A stretch of 64,000 nt of DNA from Blastobasis lacticolella (lineage: Eukaryota > Arthropoda > Insecta > Lepidoptera > Blastobasidae): NCBI GenBank assembly GCA_905147135.1, contig LR990053.1:13962501-14026500 (forward strand), read 5' to 3'. The position numbers and the translations under genes were made by a program. Positions 11,250 to 22,249 of this stretch are shown here, piece by piece (position 1 is the first letter of the stretch; every line of letters starts with the position of its first letter). The notes beneath the pieces were generated by a model. It was not told the DNA's origin and did no database searches. It saw only the letters and a list, made by a program, of their open reading frames with translations.

Positions 11250-11590
11250 TATTTTATAGCAAACTTAATTATCGCGCGTTCTATTGAGCCAAAACTTGAT
11301 GGGTTTATCATGTTTATATATCATGAACTTACATGCGTACTTGCGAAATTTAAGCTCAATCGGAAACGGGGAAGTGAGTAAAATTTTAAGCCTTAATTAC
11401 GAACTCAGAACAGGGACTCAGGGACAGGTGAAGTTAAAAAATTATTATATTAGCCTGAATCATCCCCCCCGATTCTTCCACTGTTCGCGATCAAGTGCCA
11501 TTGTCTGCCAGTTAAAAAATAGCGTAACTGCTTACCATCAGGCAGGCTGTAAGCTTGATTGCCACCTTGGTGATATAAAAAAAAAAGCTT
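11250..11590 (+). repeat. Probable LINE 3' region with A tail
   Basis: The end reads CTGCTTACCATCAGGCAGGC and a run of A at 11578-11586. This matches the 3' UTR end seen on the minus strand at 18.2 and 39.3 kb (GCCTGATGGTAAGCAG in plus orientation). The preceding 250 bp (AAACTTGATGGGTTTATCAT, TTTAAGCTCAATCGGAAAC) look like repeat sequence but I cannot name them. A 110-codon open frame across this region is a by-product. Confidence 0.45.
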
Positions 11591-11844
11591 TTAATCATGG
11601 ACGCCGCCAAGGTTAAAAAAGAGGGTAGGTACCCAGGTACTCTGAAAATATATTTCATTTTTTACTTTAAGTAGTAGGCAACATTACACTCTAAACAAAA
11701 ACAACTAAAATTTTTTTTTTTAAACTGTGTATATTACTAATTCGTATGAAAAAGAAACCTCTGGGCACTTTGCCAAGTTTCTGTTTTTTCGAAGAAATAG
11801 GACGACCATTAAACGGTAACCAGCAGCGTTGTCTGATGTGTATT

Positions 11845-11960
11845 CTAACACCGCGATGCTCAACCCGCCTGCCAAACGTGGAGCACTCCCCATATGTGGA
11901 GGAGGCTCAAGTCCAACATTGTACTTTTATGGGCAGTTGATGTTACCACCACCACAACCA
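11845..11960 (+). repeat. Degraded family A 3' part
   Basis: Contains GCGATGCTCAACCCGCCTGC, CAAACGTGGAG and TGGAGGAGGCTCAAGTCC, which follow the family A plus-sense order. It ends in a CCA-rich microsatellite. Confidence 0.5.
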
Positions 11961-12396
11961 CAATAAAAAGCATAAATATCTCTCATCTCCCTCCAACCAA
12001 AGACTGTCAAGAGATGAACAAATTCGAGTACTCGTAGGTATTCTAGTAGGGAAAACCAAACGTTATACAATCACAAATTATTTATTTACATAACTACTCC
12101 TCGATACTCTACTGACAACATTAATATTTACTGGTAAGTAGGTATGTTCTATTCTAGGAGACTCAAGATCTTAGTTCAAACATGAAGGCTTACCCCTCAT
12201 AGGTACCGGACGAATGCTATTTGCTCTCCGGATCAGCAATATAAACAATTGGAGTACATTCAAGTGTTTGTATTACATATTACTGCAATATACTAAGTGC
12301 TTACCCGTAGGTGGCGACTACGTTCATAGCTACGGCGAGATGTGGTTTATGGGTGCGCAGTGATACTGACAAAATTATCTTTTGAATATCTGTACA

Positions 12397-12558
12397 TAGT
12401 ATAAAACAAAGTCGCTTCCCACTGTCTGTATCTATGTACGCTCAGATCTTTGAAAAAATAGATAGAGGGATACAAGAGGAATGTTTATAAGCAAGAAAAT
12501 AGGGGTAGGTGGGTGGGATAAAGTAGGTATACTCGAACAAAGCCGCTAAGGGTCCACT
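12397..12558 (-). repeat. Family E dispersed repeat
   Basis: Opposite-strand copy of 10,912-11,106. It starts ATAGTATAAAACAAAGTCGC, includes ATAGATAGAG and GTTTATAAGCAAGAAAATA, and ends GGGTCCACTAG. It gives an uninterrupted reference for the copy at 18,975-19,280. Confidence 0.65.
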
Positions 12559-12659
12559 AGCTGGCAATAATCAAACTACATACAGTTTTAAATAATACCG
12601 CAATCAAACAATATTTTTTCAATAAATAAATTAAGTAAATAGTTTTATCAGGTGGCAGG

Positions 12660-12925
12660 AGTCTATCAAGCCTGAGGCGGACGCCTGGGTGAATACCAGG
12701 CGTCTGTCTTTTATATCTCTGTCGCTAAGCAACAGTGCTTGCAGAACCATAGGTGCGCTGACTGAGGGCTAAGATCATTTGCCTCTTGCCTGTAAAACTG
12801 TGCTGGCTACCTTATCATTCAAACCGGAACACAACAATGCAAGCATTGTTGCTTGGCGACAGACACAGATAAGGCGGCGGTGATACTAATCCAGGCGGAC
12901 TCCTCAGGCTTGACAGAGACCTACA
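12660..12925. mobile_element. Foldback/MITE-like element with long imperfect inverted repeats
   Basis: The two halves pair in two blocks: CAAGCCTGAGG (12,668-12,678) with CCTCAGGCTTG (12,902-12,912), and a 26-bp arm 12,718-12,743 with 12,838-12,863 (24 of 26 matching, TCTGTCGC...GCTTGCA). A further 9-bp hairpin (GACGCCTGG/CCAGGCGTC) sits in the left arm at about 12,680-12,704. It is GC-richer than its surroundings and has no convincing frame. A short open frame starting inside the right arm is judged accidental. Confidence 0.6.
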
Positions 12926-13423
12926 TAAACAACCTGTGTATACCTAATGCAATAATACAATTTAACTCTTCTTCAACATCTCCTCCATTCTATGCCCTCC
13001 TTTTCCTACTGTTTGTGTGCATTTCTGCAAGTGACTGCGCGTTTCAAAATCGATAATAACTTTGGTGCCGATGCACGCTCCAGCGGTCGAGAACAATTGG
13101 TACAATTAAACATTTTATGATATTTTTAATTGCTGTGCTTGAAAGGAGCTGCCACATATTACGAACGTTGAATGTTAATATTTTATGTATGGGAATAGTT
13201 ATATCGATAATTAATTTAAATGCGTTATTTAGTTACAGATTAATACCATAATAAAACATAGGTATGGTACAGTGTGGTAAATAACGTTGTTGCATATTTT
13301 TTTTTGTTTGTTACCTATCTTTATTCTAACAAATAACTAGCCAGACAGTGTGTAGTTATAGTCATTCAAGCTTTCGTGCAATCGTGATTCGCGGAATCGG
13401 CATTCGCACCCATATTCTACACC

Positions 13424-13490
13424 CAGCCAGGCATTTGACCGCCATCTCACTTGGGGGTAAGTGACGATGCGGGCAAAGATGCCTGCCGGT
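13424..13490 (-). repeat. Family F LINE 3' tail
   Basis: CCAGGCATTTGACCGCCATC followed by GTAAGTGACGATG is the reverse complement of the tail seen on the plus strand at 54,168-54,262 and about 56,020-56,095. Only the 3' UTR end is kept. Confidence 0.6.
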
Positions 13491-14235
13491 CTAAGAACAG
13501 AGTATTAATAGCTTTGATATAAAAGCACAAAGTACAAGTTGGCACATATATCGAGATCAGCGGCTCATCGGGCTTGTATTCTGACAAATTTTCTCTAAAC
13601 TCTCCGAGGGTCTCTGATACAGCACCCCCATATCAGTTTTATTATCCCTCATTTTGCTTAGCAGGTGGGGCAAGAGAGGGCTGCAACAAAACTTATAGCA
13701 CTTATTAATTTTCGTTATGCAACTAAAGTGTGACAAACGCAAGAAACTAAAGTAATTAGCGCTTACAATCGAATTGACTCAAATAATAACTTGATCATGA
13801 ATAAAAATGTTGTCAATCACTGACTGAACTTTAACTATTTAAATATGGAACTCAGAAGTCAATGCACTGTGAATTTTCATAACGTATATTTTAACAGCTA
13901 ATGAAATTTGATCCGCCGCTAGTTTATTTTGAGGTGCAGTCAAAACATGACATTTTAACACGAAACATTATAATTTGGGTTATTAAACGAATTTCAATTA
14001 CAACTTGACGTTTGGATGAATTATACATACATAAATTATTGAGTTAAAATTTTAATAACTTTGTAGTTAAAATAAATTTTACAGTTTATAGCTGTTGTTA
14101 ATTTAAGCAGATTTTCAATAATTCTCTATGAAACATTAATTTTCAATAGTCTTATTTATTTTATGACTCAAATAAAATTTGAGTAGAAAAAACACGAAAA
14201 TATAAGCACAAAAAATGGAACATGATCCAAAACAC

Positions 14236-14680
14236 AGAAAACTAAATCTAAAGCGCGCTCCACATGTTCGCCGAAACTTCCGGCGAAACTTTTGCCGGGA
14301 CTTTGGTCGACCCTCCACATTCTCGCCTATTAGGGATGTGGTGGGTGTCAAAACGCGCGACATTATATCGATTCATCGGTGTAATATCGCTAATCTGCTG
14401 TAAACAGGGTCACAGAGGTGATGGCAGTTGCTCTACTGTAATTACTTGATCTACTAATATCCTGGATCATGGTCAAGTGTACCTCGAACCTGTTACGGGA
14501 AAAAGCGCTAGGAATATAAATATAAAATCGATCGAATCGAGACGACAACAAACTATCTCTACTTAGTCTATGAAATAGACGAGACATGCCAAATATGCAC
14601 GGGACTACACGAATACTACCTCTACATTCTCGTGTTCCCGCGGAACTGTCCACATGTGGAGCGCGCTTAAAACTGAGATT
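14236..14680. mobile_element. DNA-transposon-like element with 17-bp inverted repeats, carrying a SINE scrap
   Basis: The 17-bp perfect arms are AAGCGCGCTCCACATGT at 14,251-14,267 and its complement at 14,652-14,668. A related motif, CCTCCACATTCTCG, recurs inside (14,314 region, and CCTCTACATTCTCG near 14,620), as subterminal transposase-binding repeats do. A family B SINE fragment lies in the middle (14,404-14,480). No transposase frame is present. The superfamily is not determined. Confidence 0.45.
14404..14480 (+). repeat. Family B SINE fragment
   Basis: Contains AGGGTCACAGAGGTGATGGC, CTGTAATTACTTGATCT and CCTGGATCATGGTCA, the core of the tRNA-SINE seen in full at 60,835-61,200. Both ends are missing. 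Confidence 0.65.
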
Positions 14681-16400
14681 CAGTTTATCACTCCGGCCCG
14701 AATCGATCCAACAAAATGATGATGTAATTTTCCTTAATAAGTACCTTGTAGATATTTGCACGATACATCAATAACGAAACCAGTATCCAGGATCGAAATA
14801 TCCAAGAAGCCGCCATCCTAAAACAATAACACGGTTTTCCCTCCACAAACCTAAAGCATACCTCTATTAGCATATCAGAGTTATCAGCGGCAGAAGCCGT
14901 GATCTAACAAGGGCACCCTACATCATAGATTCCTACTGAATACCCAGAAATTAATATACCACATTCCAATCTCGGGGAATGTGGTGATTTGTCATTGAAC
15001 GTGGATTTACTGGCCACCAGGAAGATCAAAGAGTTGGCCCGAAGGCGGGCTAAAGCCCATATCAAAAGGGCCAATGCATCAAATAGATTCAAAAATAGCT
15101 ACGTGACTACTGCCTCCGTTGGTTAATAAAAGGAGATTTGTTTGTGAACGAATCGCGAGATTTAATGGCCCGCAACGTGTTAACTATTGTCTGGCGATTG
15201 GCTTTTATGCGGCTGCGCGGGAGTTTCTCTCTATTGGTTAATCGGATGTTATTTAGACACAAGTGTTGATTAATTAGTCTCTAGTAATGAATTCCTTGAG
15301 GTGGTCGTTTGGTCTTGACACGTACGATGAAGGGCGGTAAGCTTCGTGGGTTTATTTGCCAATTACCGTTCAAGAATTTCGTTTTTATTTGATATATGCG
15401 TAAAAGTTCACGGTTACTACGTTTTCAGTTCACTGTATGAAGAAGTATCGTGAAAAATCCTTGGAAAGAAATTGGATTACTTTTTAAATTGGGGTCTGCT
15501 GCCGTGTTATATACTTACACATTTACTTACCCGTGTTTAACCGTTTTGGACAGGCTAAGGTAATATCGGCATAGACTTTTACATAATTATTATCTTAAGG
15601 TTTAGTGAGAATATGTGGTCACTAACATTAGTAAATACCTAGGGAATCAAAAGGTGATTTTGCTAAAAAGTAGGAACGTAAATGATCATAATTGTAAGTG
15701 TTTTCTTCTCATGTAAGTGGCATGTATGTCTTTAACGAGAATAAAGAATTAACCATAAATTCTGTTTATATTTCTCACAAAACAGTTAGTTCAAGAAATA
15801 TCGTCCAATATAAGAATAAACTGGGTTCCTCGTCCTTATTCCGACTCGACCACGTCGTGCATTGACATCGAAAAAGTGAAAGCCTATTTTTGAAACGGCC
15901 ATAATTTGGCCCATTAGCCAGCACCTTAAATTATAACATTTTAGGATCACGCGATGTGCCGACGTAGAGTCGGTTCGGTTCGGTTCTGGTTTCCAAACAA
16001 AATATTCATGATTGGACGCTCTCAATACTAATATTAACATTCATATTATTCAACCGATTTCGGTGAAGCTGACTGCATAGGCCTTTTTGATTCAAGATTT
16101 CTCACTTGACAGGTAAAGCTAACTAAATCCTAAAACTCCACATAAGTAATTACCCTACCATTTCTCAGAATTTATGTAAGGTATGTCACCATAAGAATTT
16201 AATAACTGTTACTTTCTAAAAGTTAGATTGACAACTATCGAAGTAGTATGAACAGCAGCAAAACTCACCAAATTATTTACAATTTAAGGCATAATGTTTT
16301 GAAGAAACACATAAACGTTAGGTTTAAATTCGGTTAGGTTACATTAATTTGTGTAAAGGGCGTCAACTGAGTGCAGTCAGTGCAGAAATACAATATTACA
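14480..16400. other. Unique sequence, no gene supported
   Basis: Apart from the inverted-repeat element that ends at 14,680, only a small perfect hairpin with 10-bp arms (ACCACATTCC/GGAATGTGGT, 14,958-14,985) and short unconvincing open frames are seen. A minus frame at 15,786-16,040 has no recognisable domain. Confidence 0.4.
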
Positions 16401-16418
16401 GTTCACAATTTTCCGTGA

Positions 16419-16560
16419 TGTCAGTAGTACTATTGAATAGTACCATTATTGGTACTACAGACCCTAGTTAGTGTTGCTACTGTCATAAATGGTACCAGTA
16501 GTATTCCAGTAGTAGTACTTGGTATCAGTAGTACCATTATCTTAATAACGAGTACTGGCC
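16419..16560. repeat. Degenerate GTA/AGTACC repeat
   Basis: GTACC, AGTAGTAC and CCAGTAG units recur irregularly for about 140 bp (for example GGTACCAGTAGTATTCCAGT). Many units are GTAC-centred palindromes. It is a degenerate simple repeat. Confidence 0.6.
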
Positions 16561-16988
16561 ACTGGAAATTAGCATTTTCCTCATAGTAATCACACGGTTT
16601 TAAATTTTTTTTTAATTGGGTTTAAAAATATGAACTGGGAAGGGCTCTAGCTAACGGGTCAGACCACCGGTTACGTCACACGAGATCATACCACTTGATA
16701 GAGAGTAAAATGTGTGTCTGTTGCATTAATCGTTTTAAATATGTAGGTATGTATGTGTCGCAGGTTTATGATGTCGGTTTTTTTATTAAAATGCTAGGCA
16801 TTTGATCAAGAACCGAAATAAGATGAAATTATGGTTTTAATTTGATCATAAACCTAACAAAATCTAGGATTTTGATCATTTATTTATTTATTATAGGTGT
16901 GCACGGGTAAAAGTTTAGAATGGGTCTCGGGCCCGCTTTCAATTTTAAATTAAACTAACATTTATTTTATTTAACACTATATACCTAC

Positions 16989-17994
16989 CTACTATAGCCG
17001 TGTGGTGTCCGGCGGAGTAGAATAGCACCAACCCTTCACACTCATGGGTGTCGTACAAGGCGACTAATGTTTTCGAGGCAAAGGATCAAGAGTCTCCGTA
17101 GTCTGGAAAATGGGCAGCAGCATTTTCCATCGTTATATTTAAACACTGCGATCTCCAACCCGCCTGCCAAGCGTGGAGATTATGGTAATAGATTCATATT
17201 CAGATTTAGATTCATTTATTGCCCAAAGTAAACACAAGTACATTTATATACCTAGCAGTTAATACAGACAAAAATGTGCATTCATTTAGGGTTCGTCAAT
17301 AATAATTAGCGATACAATATAATTATTTGATACATATTATTAATCTGTACAAAAGTACCTACAGAAATCAAAATGACAACGTAACAAATCAATAGATTGA
17401 AAAATAAATTTAAGAATTTCATAATAAAATGATGGAAATGTCAAAATTCAAATGTCACAATAAATACTACAATAATATAAATGTCGAAATAATAACCAAA
17501 TGTTATATAATAATATTAATTCAATAAAATAGTTTAAATGTTACAATAAAATAATAAAAATGTCGAAATAACAACCAATATAACAATTAACAATATAATG
17601 TCAACTTAAATGAAAACGTCAATTGTAACTATTTATTCATTTCGACATAATATCATAATACTCATTTACAGAGTACAAAGGATTATCCAATAAAAGGGTT
17701 CTGAGCCTGCGCCTAAATGCTTCGTCAGACGGTTCACTCTGCAAGTCTGCAGGCAGCTTGTTGTAGAATGTGGGACCAATAATACGTGGGGTTTTCTCTG
17801 CAAGTGCCATACGACGGGGTTGAACATTCAGAGTACCTGCGTTACGAGTCTGTCTTCCTCTCATACTGTTTATATCCCTGTACATATTTATGTTACGTCT
17901 CACGTACATAAGTACCTCAAGCATATATAATACCCTCCCCTTTCGTAGGAGAGGCCCTAAGTCCTGCAGTGGACTGTTACGGGCTGTGATGATG
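16989..17994 (+). mobile_element. Family A retroposon interrupted by a LINE
   Basis: The first part (16,989-17,188) reads GTGTGGTGTCCGGCGGAG, GTCGTACAAGGCGACTAATG and CCCGCCTGCCAAGCGTGGAG. The second part (17,929-17,994) resumes with CTCCCCTTTCGTAGGAGAGG and GCAGTGGACTGTTACGGGCT, ending GATGATGAT. Copies at 43,490 and 54,655 are continuous across this point. ATATACCTAC flanks the whole unit (16,979-16,988 and 17,995-18,004), a plausible 10-bp target-site duplication. Orientation is set by the GAT-repeat 3' tail. Confidence 0.8.
17189..17928 (-). mobile_element. 5'-truncated LINE inside family A element
   Basis: The minus strand is open for ~100 codons of a LINE polyprotein C-terminus: YMLEVLMYVRRNINMYRDIN, RTPRIIGPTFYNKLPADLQ-like central block (as read: KTPRIIGPTFYNKLPADLQS), ending DNPLYSVNEYYDIMSK with a stop at 17,637. 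The LEVL..V block followed by a NKLP motif is typical of this lepidopteran LINE tail. Then come ~450 bp of AT-rich 3' UTR and an ATGAATCTAAATCTGAATAT end. A short TAATA flank is the best candidate duplication. The frame is intact, so the copy is fairly young. Confidence 0.8.
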
Positions 17995-18179
17995 ATATAC
18001 CTACACCTAATTAAGTACAACATTCGGTTTGTTTTTATTAACATTTCAGTATTTTAATAGCAGTCAGGGTTTCTAGTTTTTGTATTCCTTTTTTGCGAGA
18101 AGCCTTGTGGATATCGTCTTTGAAATATATTTACTTATGTAACGCAGGACCACTGAAATCGGGTTTTAATTTAATGTGA

Positions 18180-18450
18180 TACTCGGCCGGCTGGAAGAGG
18201 TTTTTTTTTAAATAAGTAGTTCCTTTTTTTTTAATTTGGCAAACAAACTTACGGCCCGCCTCATCAGGCATCAGGCGTCTAACGGCAGTCACCGGACTGC
18301 TAACCATCGTTAGCAGTCCGGTGACTGCCGTTAGACGTTTGCCTATTGGTATTAACTTGGTATTAACCAAGGGCATTACCCACGCATTGCCGACCCCGTA
18401 AAAACTTTTACACCCCTTTCTTGAAGAACTCCATGTAGTACCTACCCATT
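18180..18450 (-). pseudogene. LINE C-terminus and 3' UTR, broken, with hairpin
   Basis: The minus frame reads YYMEFFKKGV, a stop, then KFLRGRQCVGNA, matching YNMEVFKDVKRFLQG at 39,297-39,500. It is followed by a 3' UTR with GGCGGGCCGTAAGTTTGTTT on the minus strand. The UTR holds an inverted duplication (18,276-18,337). The in-frame stop and lost upstream sequence make it a relic. Confidence 0.7.
18276..18337. repeat. 29-bp perfect-stem hairpin
   Basis: Arms 18,276-18,304 and 18,309-18,337 are perfectly complementary around a 4-base CATC loop (stem ends CGTCTAACGG / CCGTTAGACG). By comparison with other LINE tails, the right arm is the original sequence and the left arm an added inverted copy. 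Confidence 0.9.
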
Positions 18451-18871
18451 GTGTCGTTTTTATTTTTGCAATATCTGTAAGCTATTTATTGTGTACAATA
18501 AACGGTTAAATAAATGACATCGGCTCTAAAGAGCAGCAACATAATTCCTCCTAAGAATCTAAGAAGAGTCCAAGAATTCATGAACGACGTGGTTACAGTA
18601 TGGCCAGAGACTAATCCCAGTGACTCTGACCCAAAAACATAGATGAGGACTTATCACTACTCAGGAATAAAGAGATTTGCTTAATCCAACTTGAGAGACA
18701 CGCGCTTAATTTGGAGGTGTTGCAATGTTTACCTCACTAGCTGCAACTAAAGCACCTATTACCAGAATTATGCGGTCATTTTATAAATAAGTAGCCTACT
18801 GTACAATATACACTGCTATACTTTACCCACACTACCATCTATTCCTACATAGTATAAATAATAGTATATCG

Positions 18872-18972
18872 CTTTAAGCGATAAGGCCGCCGGTTGCTTT
18901 TCTTTTTTGTTTCCTCTGTTTTTGTTTTATTTTATGTATAAGCAATAAAGAATTTTTCATTCATTCATTCAA
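18872..18972 (+). repeat. LINE 3' end, uninterrupted
   Basis: GATAAGGCCGCCGGTTGCTT, CCTCTGTTTTTG, TGTATAAGCAATAAAGAATT and (ATTC)n in order. It is the intact counterpart of the split tail at 9,689-10,165. AATAAA supplies the poly(A) signal. Confidence 0.8.
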
Positions 18973-18974
18973 AT

Positions 18975-19280
18975 AAAAGTAGCTTCCCGCCGTCTGTCCC
19001 TATGTATCTATGTACGCTTAGATTTTAATGTAGTTTCCAACAATAGATAGAGTAATATTTTAAATTATCGCGGTTATTATCACATATTTTAAAAGTATGT
19101 TCCGGGTAATATCGGGCTACACGTCAACAAAGATAAACCCTAACATACTTTTAAAAGAAATAGAGTAATTCTAGAAGAATAAGGTTAGGTTAGGTTAGGA
19201 AGAGTAAGATTTATAAGTAAGAAAAAAAAGGTAGGTAAGGGTAATATAGGTGTAAGTCGCACTGGGTCTGGGTCCACTAG
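18975..19280 (-). repeat. Family E repeat with a 103-bp insertion
   Basis: Matches 12,397-12,558 in order (GTAGCTTCCCGCCGTCTGTC, ATAGATAGAG, TTTATAAGTAAGAAAAAA) and ends GGGTCCACTAG. It is split by 19,057-19,159. It contains three TTAGG units at 19,185-19,199. Confidence 0.65.
19057..19159. mobile_element. 103-bp insertion with internal 15-bp inverted repeat
   Basis: ATAGAGTAAT occurs on both sides (19,047-19,056 and 19,160-19,169). Inside, TTTTAAAAGTATGTT (19,087-19,101) and its exact complement (19,142-19,156) form the arms of a stem-loop. Other family E copies lack this block, so it is an insertion. Its class is unknown. Confidence 0.6.
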
Positions 19281-19299
19281 TACCACATATTTGACGGAA

Positions 19300-20630
19300 A
19301 TAGAAAAATGTCATTCACAATACTATTTCTATAAGAATAAACAGAAACCTGGAAACTCCGCTACTCTACTTATTCCATACGTTACCTAACGGCCTCGAAA
19401 GTATTCACAGTACCTATTCTACTCTACAGATGTATGTGAAAACGATTAGGAACATATTAATCATAACATTTGTACAATGAAAACAATGGAAAAATAAATA
19501 ACATTGTTCTAATCTAGGTTTCTAACACAGCCAACAATTAATTCATTCAATTCATAGTCGATCACTGCAGACATTAACAAACCAATTTAAAATGAAAAAT
19601 GTTATGATTGTTCCCGATTTCTAGTGAGCATTGATCTTCAAAGTAGGGTAAGCAACAGATTAAATGTTGCCATGAACTATTTTAGACCAATAAACTACTT
19701 ACTCCGAATTTATGGTCAGCTTTGGTAATATAATGTTATATTATCGAACACGGATCAATATGGCGCTCACATCAGTAGTAAATCAAAATTAACCTAGACC
19801 AAACTCAACGAAATCAAGGTCTACAAACCCTAGAATTCGCGAGCAACCTAATAAATTCATAAATTACGACCCAGCACCTCATAATAATATCAGAAAGCGA
19901 ATACTCGGTCAGGAACGAACAGAATATTGCAAACTGATCGTGTAAAATTAGGTCAGGTGATAGACATATTCGAATGCCTACTTATTTAAATCCCTAGCAT
20001 TATTATCTGTTATATCAATATAATAACATGACAGTAAAGATTTTGTCCGTGTTAAGCTGTATTTCCACAGAATATCTGTCAATAAATTGGTCTTATAAAA
20101 TGAAATAACTATAATGCGGATCATGAATGGCGTGTGGCCTATATGCTAGCCTGGGTACTAAGTAGCAAAACTAGTTTCTATATTTATGGGAGTGAGATTA
20201 TCTGAAGATATAAGCTTCAAAGTTTCAAGATACAAAAGCCCCCGTTTTTTATACTAAAAGTCTACTTTAATTATTAAAGTAATTAAGTTACTGCCTTCCA
20301 GTGTATCCAATGGCGAGTCAAGTACCGCGCAAGGTATCAGCTGGCGTGCGAAGGATTCACATGCCACTTGCAAGGCAGCTTGCAAGCCAAGTTGACTCGC
20401 TACTCTACGGCCTGTTTACACCACTGTACTTACTCACTGTACTGTCAATTTCGCTAAACATTTGACCTATAAATCGGGCATAATAACGGACACACAGAGA
20501 CGACATAGCATTATCTATCACGTCTGTGTGGCCCGTTCTTTATTGTGATGTAAGTAGGTACCTAACTAGTGCAGGAATTATAATACTATATAGGTTCCAT
20601 GAGGTATAACAAGTCCATCATTCAAGGAAT
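19300..20630. other. Unique AT-rich sequence
   Basis: No gene or recognised element. GCGAGTCAA near 20,311 and TTGACTCGC near 20,391 form a small spaced inverted repeat. Confidence 0.4.
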
Positions 20631-20641
20631 GATGACGGAGG

Positions 20642-20850
20642 ACGACCTGAGTAGTTCAGTTGGTTAACGTGCCGGTCGCCACGCAGAGATCCCAGGTTCG
20701 ATTCCCGGCTGATCAGAAATTGAAATGATGAATTTTAATTTCTGTGACGGGTCTGGGTGTGTAAAATAAGTATGTATTAAAAAAGTATATAAGTAGTATA
20801 TCAGTTGTATATCAGTTATCTAACACTCATAACTCAAGTTTTGCTTACTT
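20642..20850 (+). mobile_element. tRNA-derived SINE, family C
   Basis: The tRNA-like head holds an A-box-like TAGTTCAGTTGG (20,652-20,663) and a canonical B box GGTTCGATTCC (20,695-20,705), the internal RNA polymerase III promoter. The body has GATGAATTTTAATTTCTGTG and ATATCAGTT repeats, then an AAGTTTTGCTTACTTT block like lepidopteran SINE tails. It is a SINE, not a tRNA gene: no acceptor stem closes and the body follows directly. Confidence 0.8.
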
Positions 20851-21313
20851 TAACCTCGAAGAAATAAGCATAATAAGCAATAGTGAAATTAGCACATTGT
20901 CGTTAGTACTATCACTATAACAACATAAAGCTTTATCTTTTGCGATAGCTTTACTTAGCAAGGGAATTCCTTTTATAAATATTGTCAAAGTAACTTTCAT
21001 TTTCGAAGCAAATAGTTATATGCGTTTTTATAGATAGATTTTTTAAACTTTAAGCGTTAACTTAAACTAATAATAACACTTCAGAGTTGCACCGATGTCT
21101 TTGAGAACCTATGAATGCATAATGCCATCTGGGTTATTGTGAACACAATTTCACGCACGTAGGCAAATAAATCTCTATTCAGCAAAATACATCTGAATTC
21201 CACGCCTGAGTCACATATAAGCAGATTATCGGCACCGTTATACGGCTTGGAGGCTTGAAAACGCTCGCCCCTACATCAACCGGTGGCACTATCGACGTAT
21301 AATGTTGCGATAA

Positions 21314-21607
21314 ATGACAATCCATTACAGGTGCTTTTACGTCACACACGGAGTTTACGATCGTGACGCCTCTGCTGGGACTAGAGCCACGAGCTTATCT
21401 GACCTGGTGGCCGAAACTGGAACTAAGTTTCGACATATTAACAAATTCAGAATGATGGTCACGGGCTCTATTTTTCAACCGTTTGCATCCACTATGCGCT
21501 ACCCATCTCTTTCACACTCGTGGTTAGTTGCTAGAGGCAGAAGAGACAGGCATTTCAAGGCGAGCGCTCGCATGGAAGTTAACGGTTCAAATATCCGTCC
21601 CAGATAA
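21314..21607 (+). other. 97-codon open frame, not recognised
   Basis: Frame from ATG 21,314 to a TAA at 21,605. The peptide (start MTIHYRCFYVTHGVYDRDAS, end MEVNGSNIRPR) has no domain I know. A 35-bp part (21,394-21,428) recurs at 37,485-37,519 with four transitions only, so at least part of it is repeated DNA. A true gene is unlikely. Confidence 0.2.
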
Positions 21608-21774
21608 GTTAGTAACACTGAATTTAATAATTTAGATTGTAAACACTGTCCAGCCAATTCAGAGATCTACAAGAGAACTAAGATGGCCGATAAGTTCAAG
21701 ACTTTTTTGACAAGAACTTTTCCGCATGCACCTCTGGTGGTACAGATACAGATAATGATGTAGCATACGTACCC

Positions 21775-21975
21775 AGGCCGTATGACGTGCACTCTCGTGG
21801 GTGTCGAACAAGGCGACTAATGTTTTCGAGACAAAAGATCTAGAGCGTCCATAGGCTGGAAAATTGCGATCTCCAACCCGCCTGCCAAGCATGGAGATTA
21901 TGGCAATAACATCGTCCTTCGTGTGAGAGGCCCTAAGTCCTGCAGTTGATTGTTATGGGCTGTGATAATGATGCA
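21775..21975 (+). repeat. Family A retroposon copy
   Basis: Contains GGGTGTCGAACAAGGCGACT, CCCGCCTGCCAAGCATGGAG, GAGAGGCCCTAAGTCCTGCA and a GATAATGATG tail. The 5' GTGTGGTG part and the CTCCCCTTT block are altered or missing. Confidence 0.7.
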
Positions 21976-22249
21976 TGCCTATGCTATAGCTATGATTTAG
22001 CAATAATATAATAGCTTATTATAGGTACGGTATAAGAACTGGAAATTCTAATGACAAGAGACTCGTAAAGCCTATGGCGACGACTGCGAGTGAACATCGA
22101 CCTGGACGTGCAAATATAATACCAACAGACTTATCATATATACCCATATTCAGCAACTAGCGGCAAATCTGGGTCTGCTCTTCTACTAGGACACCTCTTT
22201 CAGATTTCTGAGAGCGGATTCCTACCCGAAAATGTTGTGTAATTTATTT

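Noticed and set aside
19185..19199. Telomere repeat array
   Set aside because: Only three TTAGG units inside a dispersed repeat; short interstitial tracts are common in insects.
20642..20715. tRNA gene
   Set aside because: A and B boxes exist but the cloverleaf does not close and a SINE body follows.
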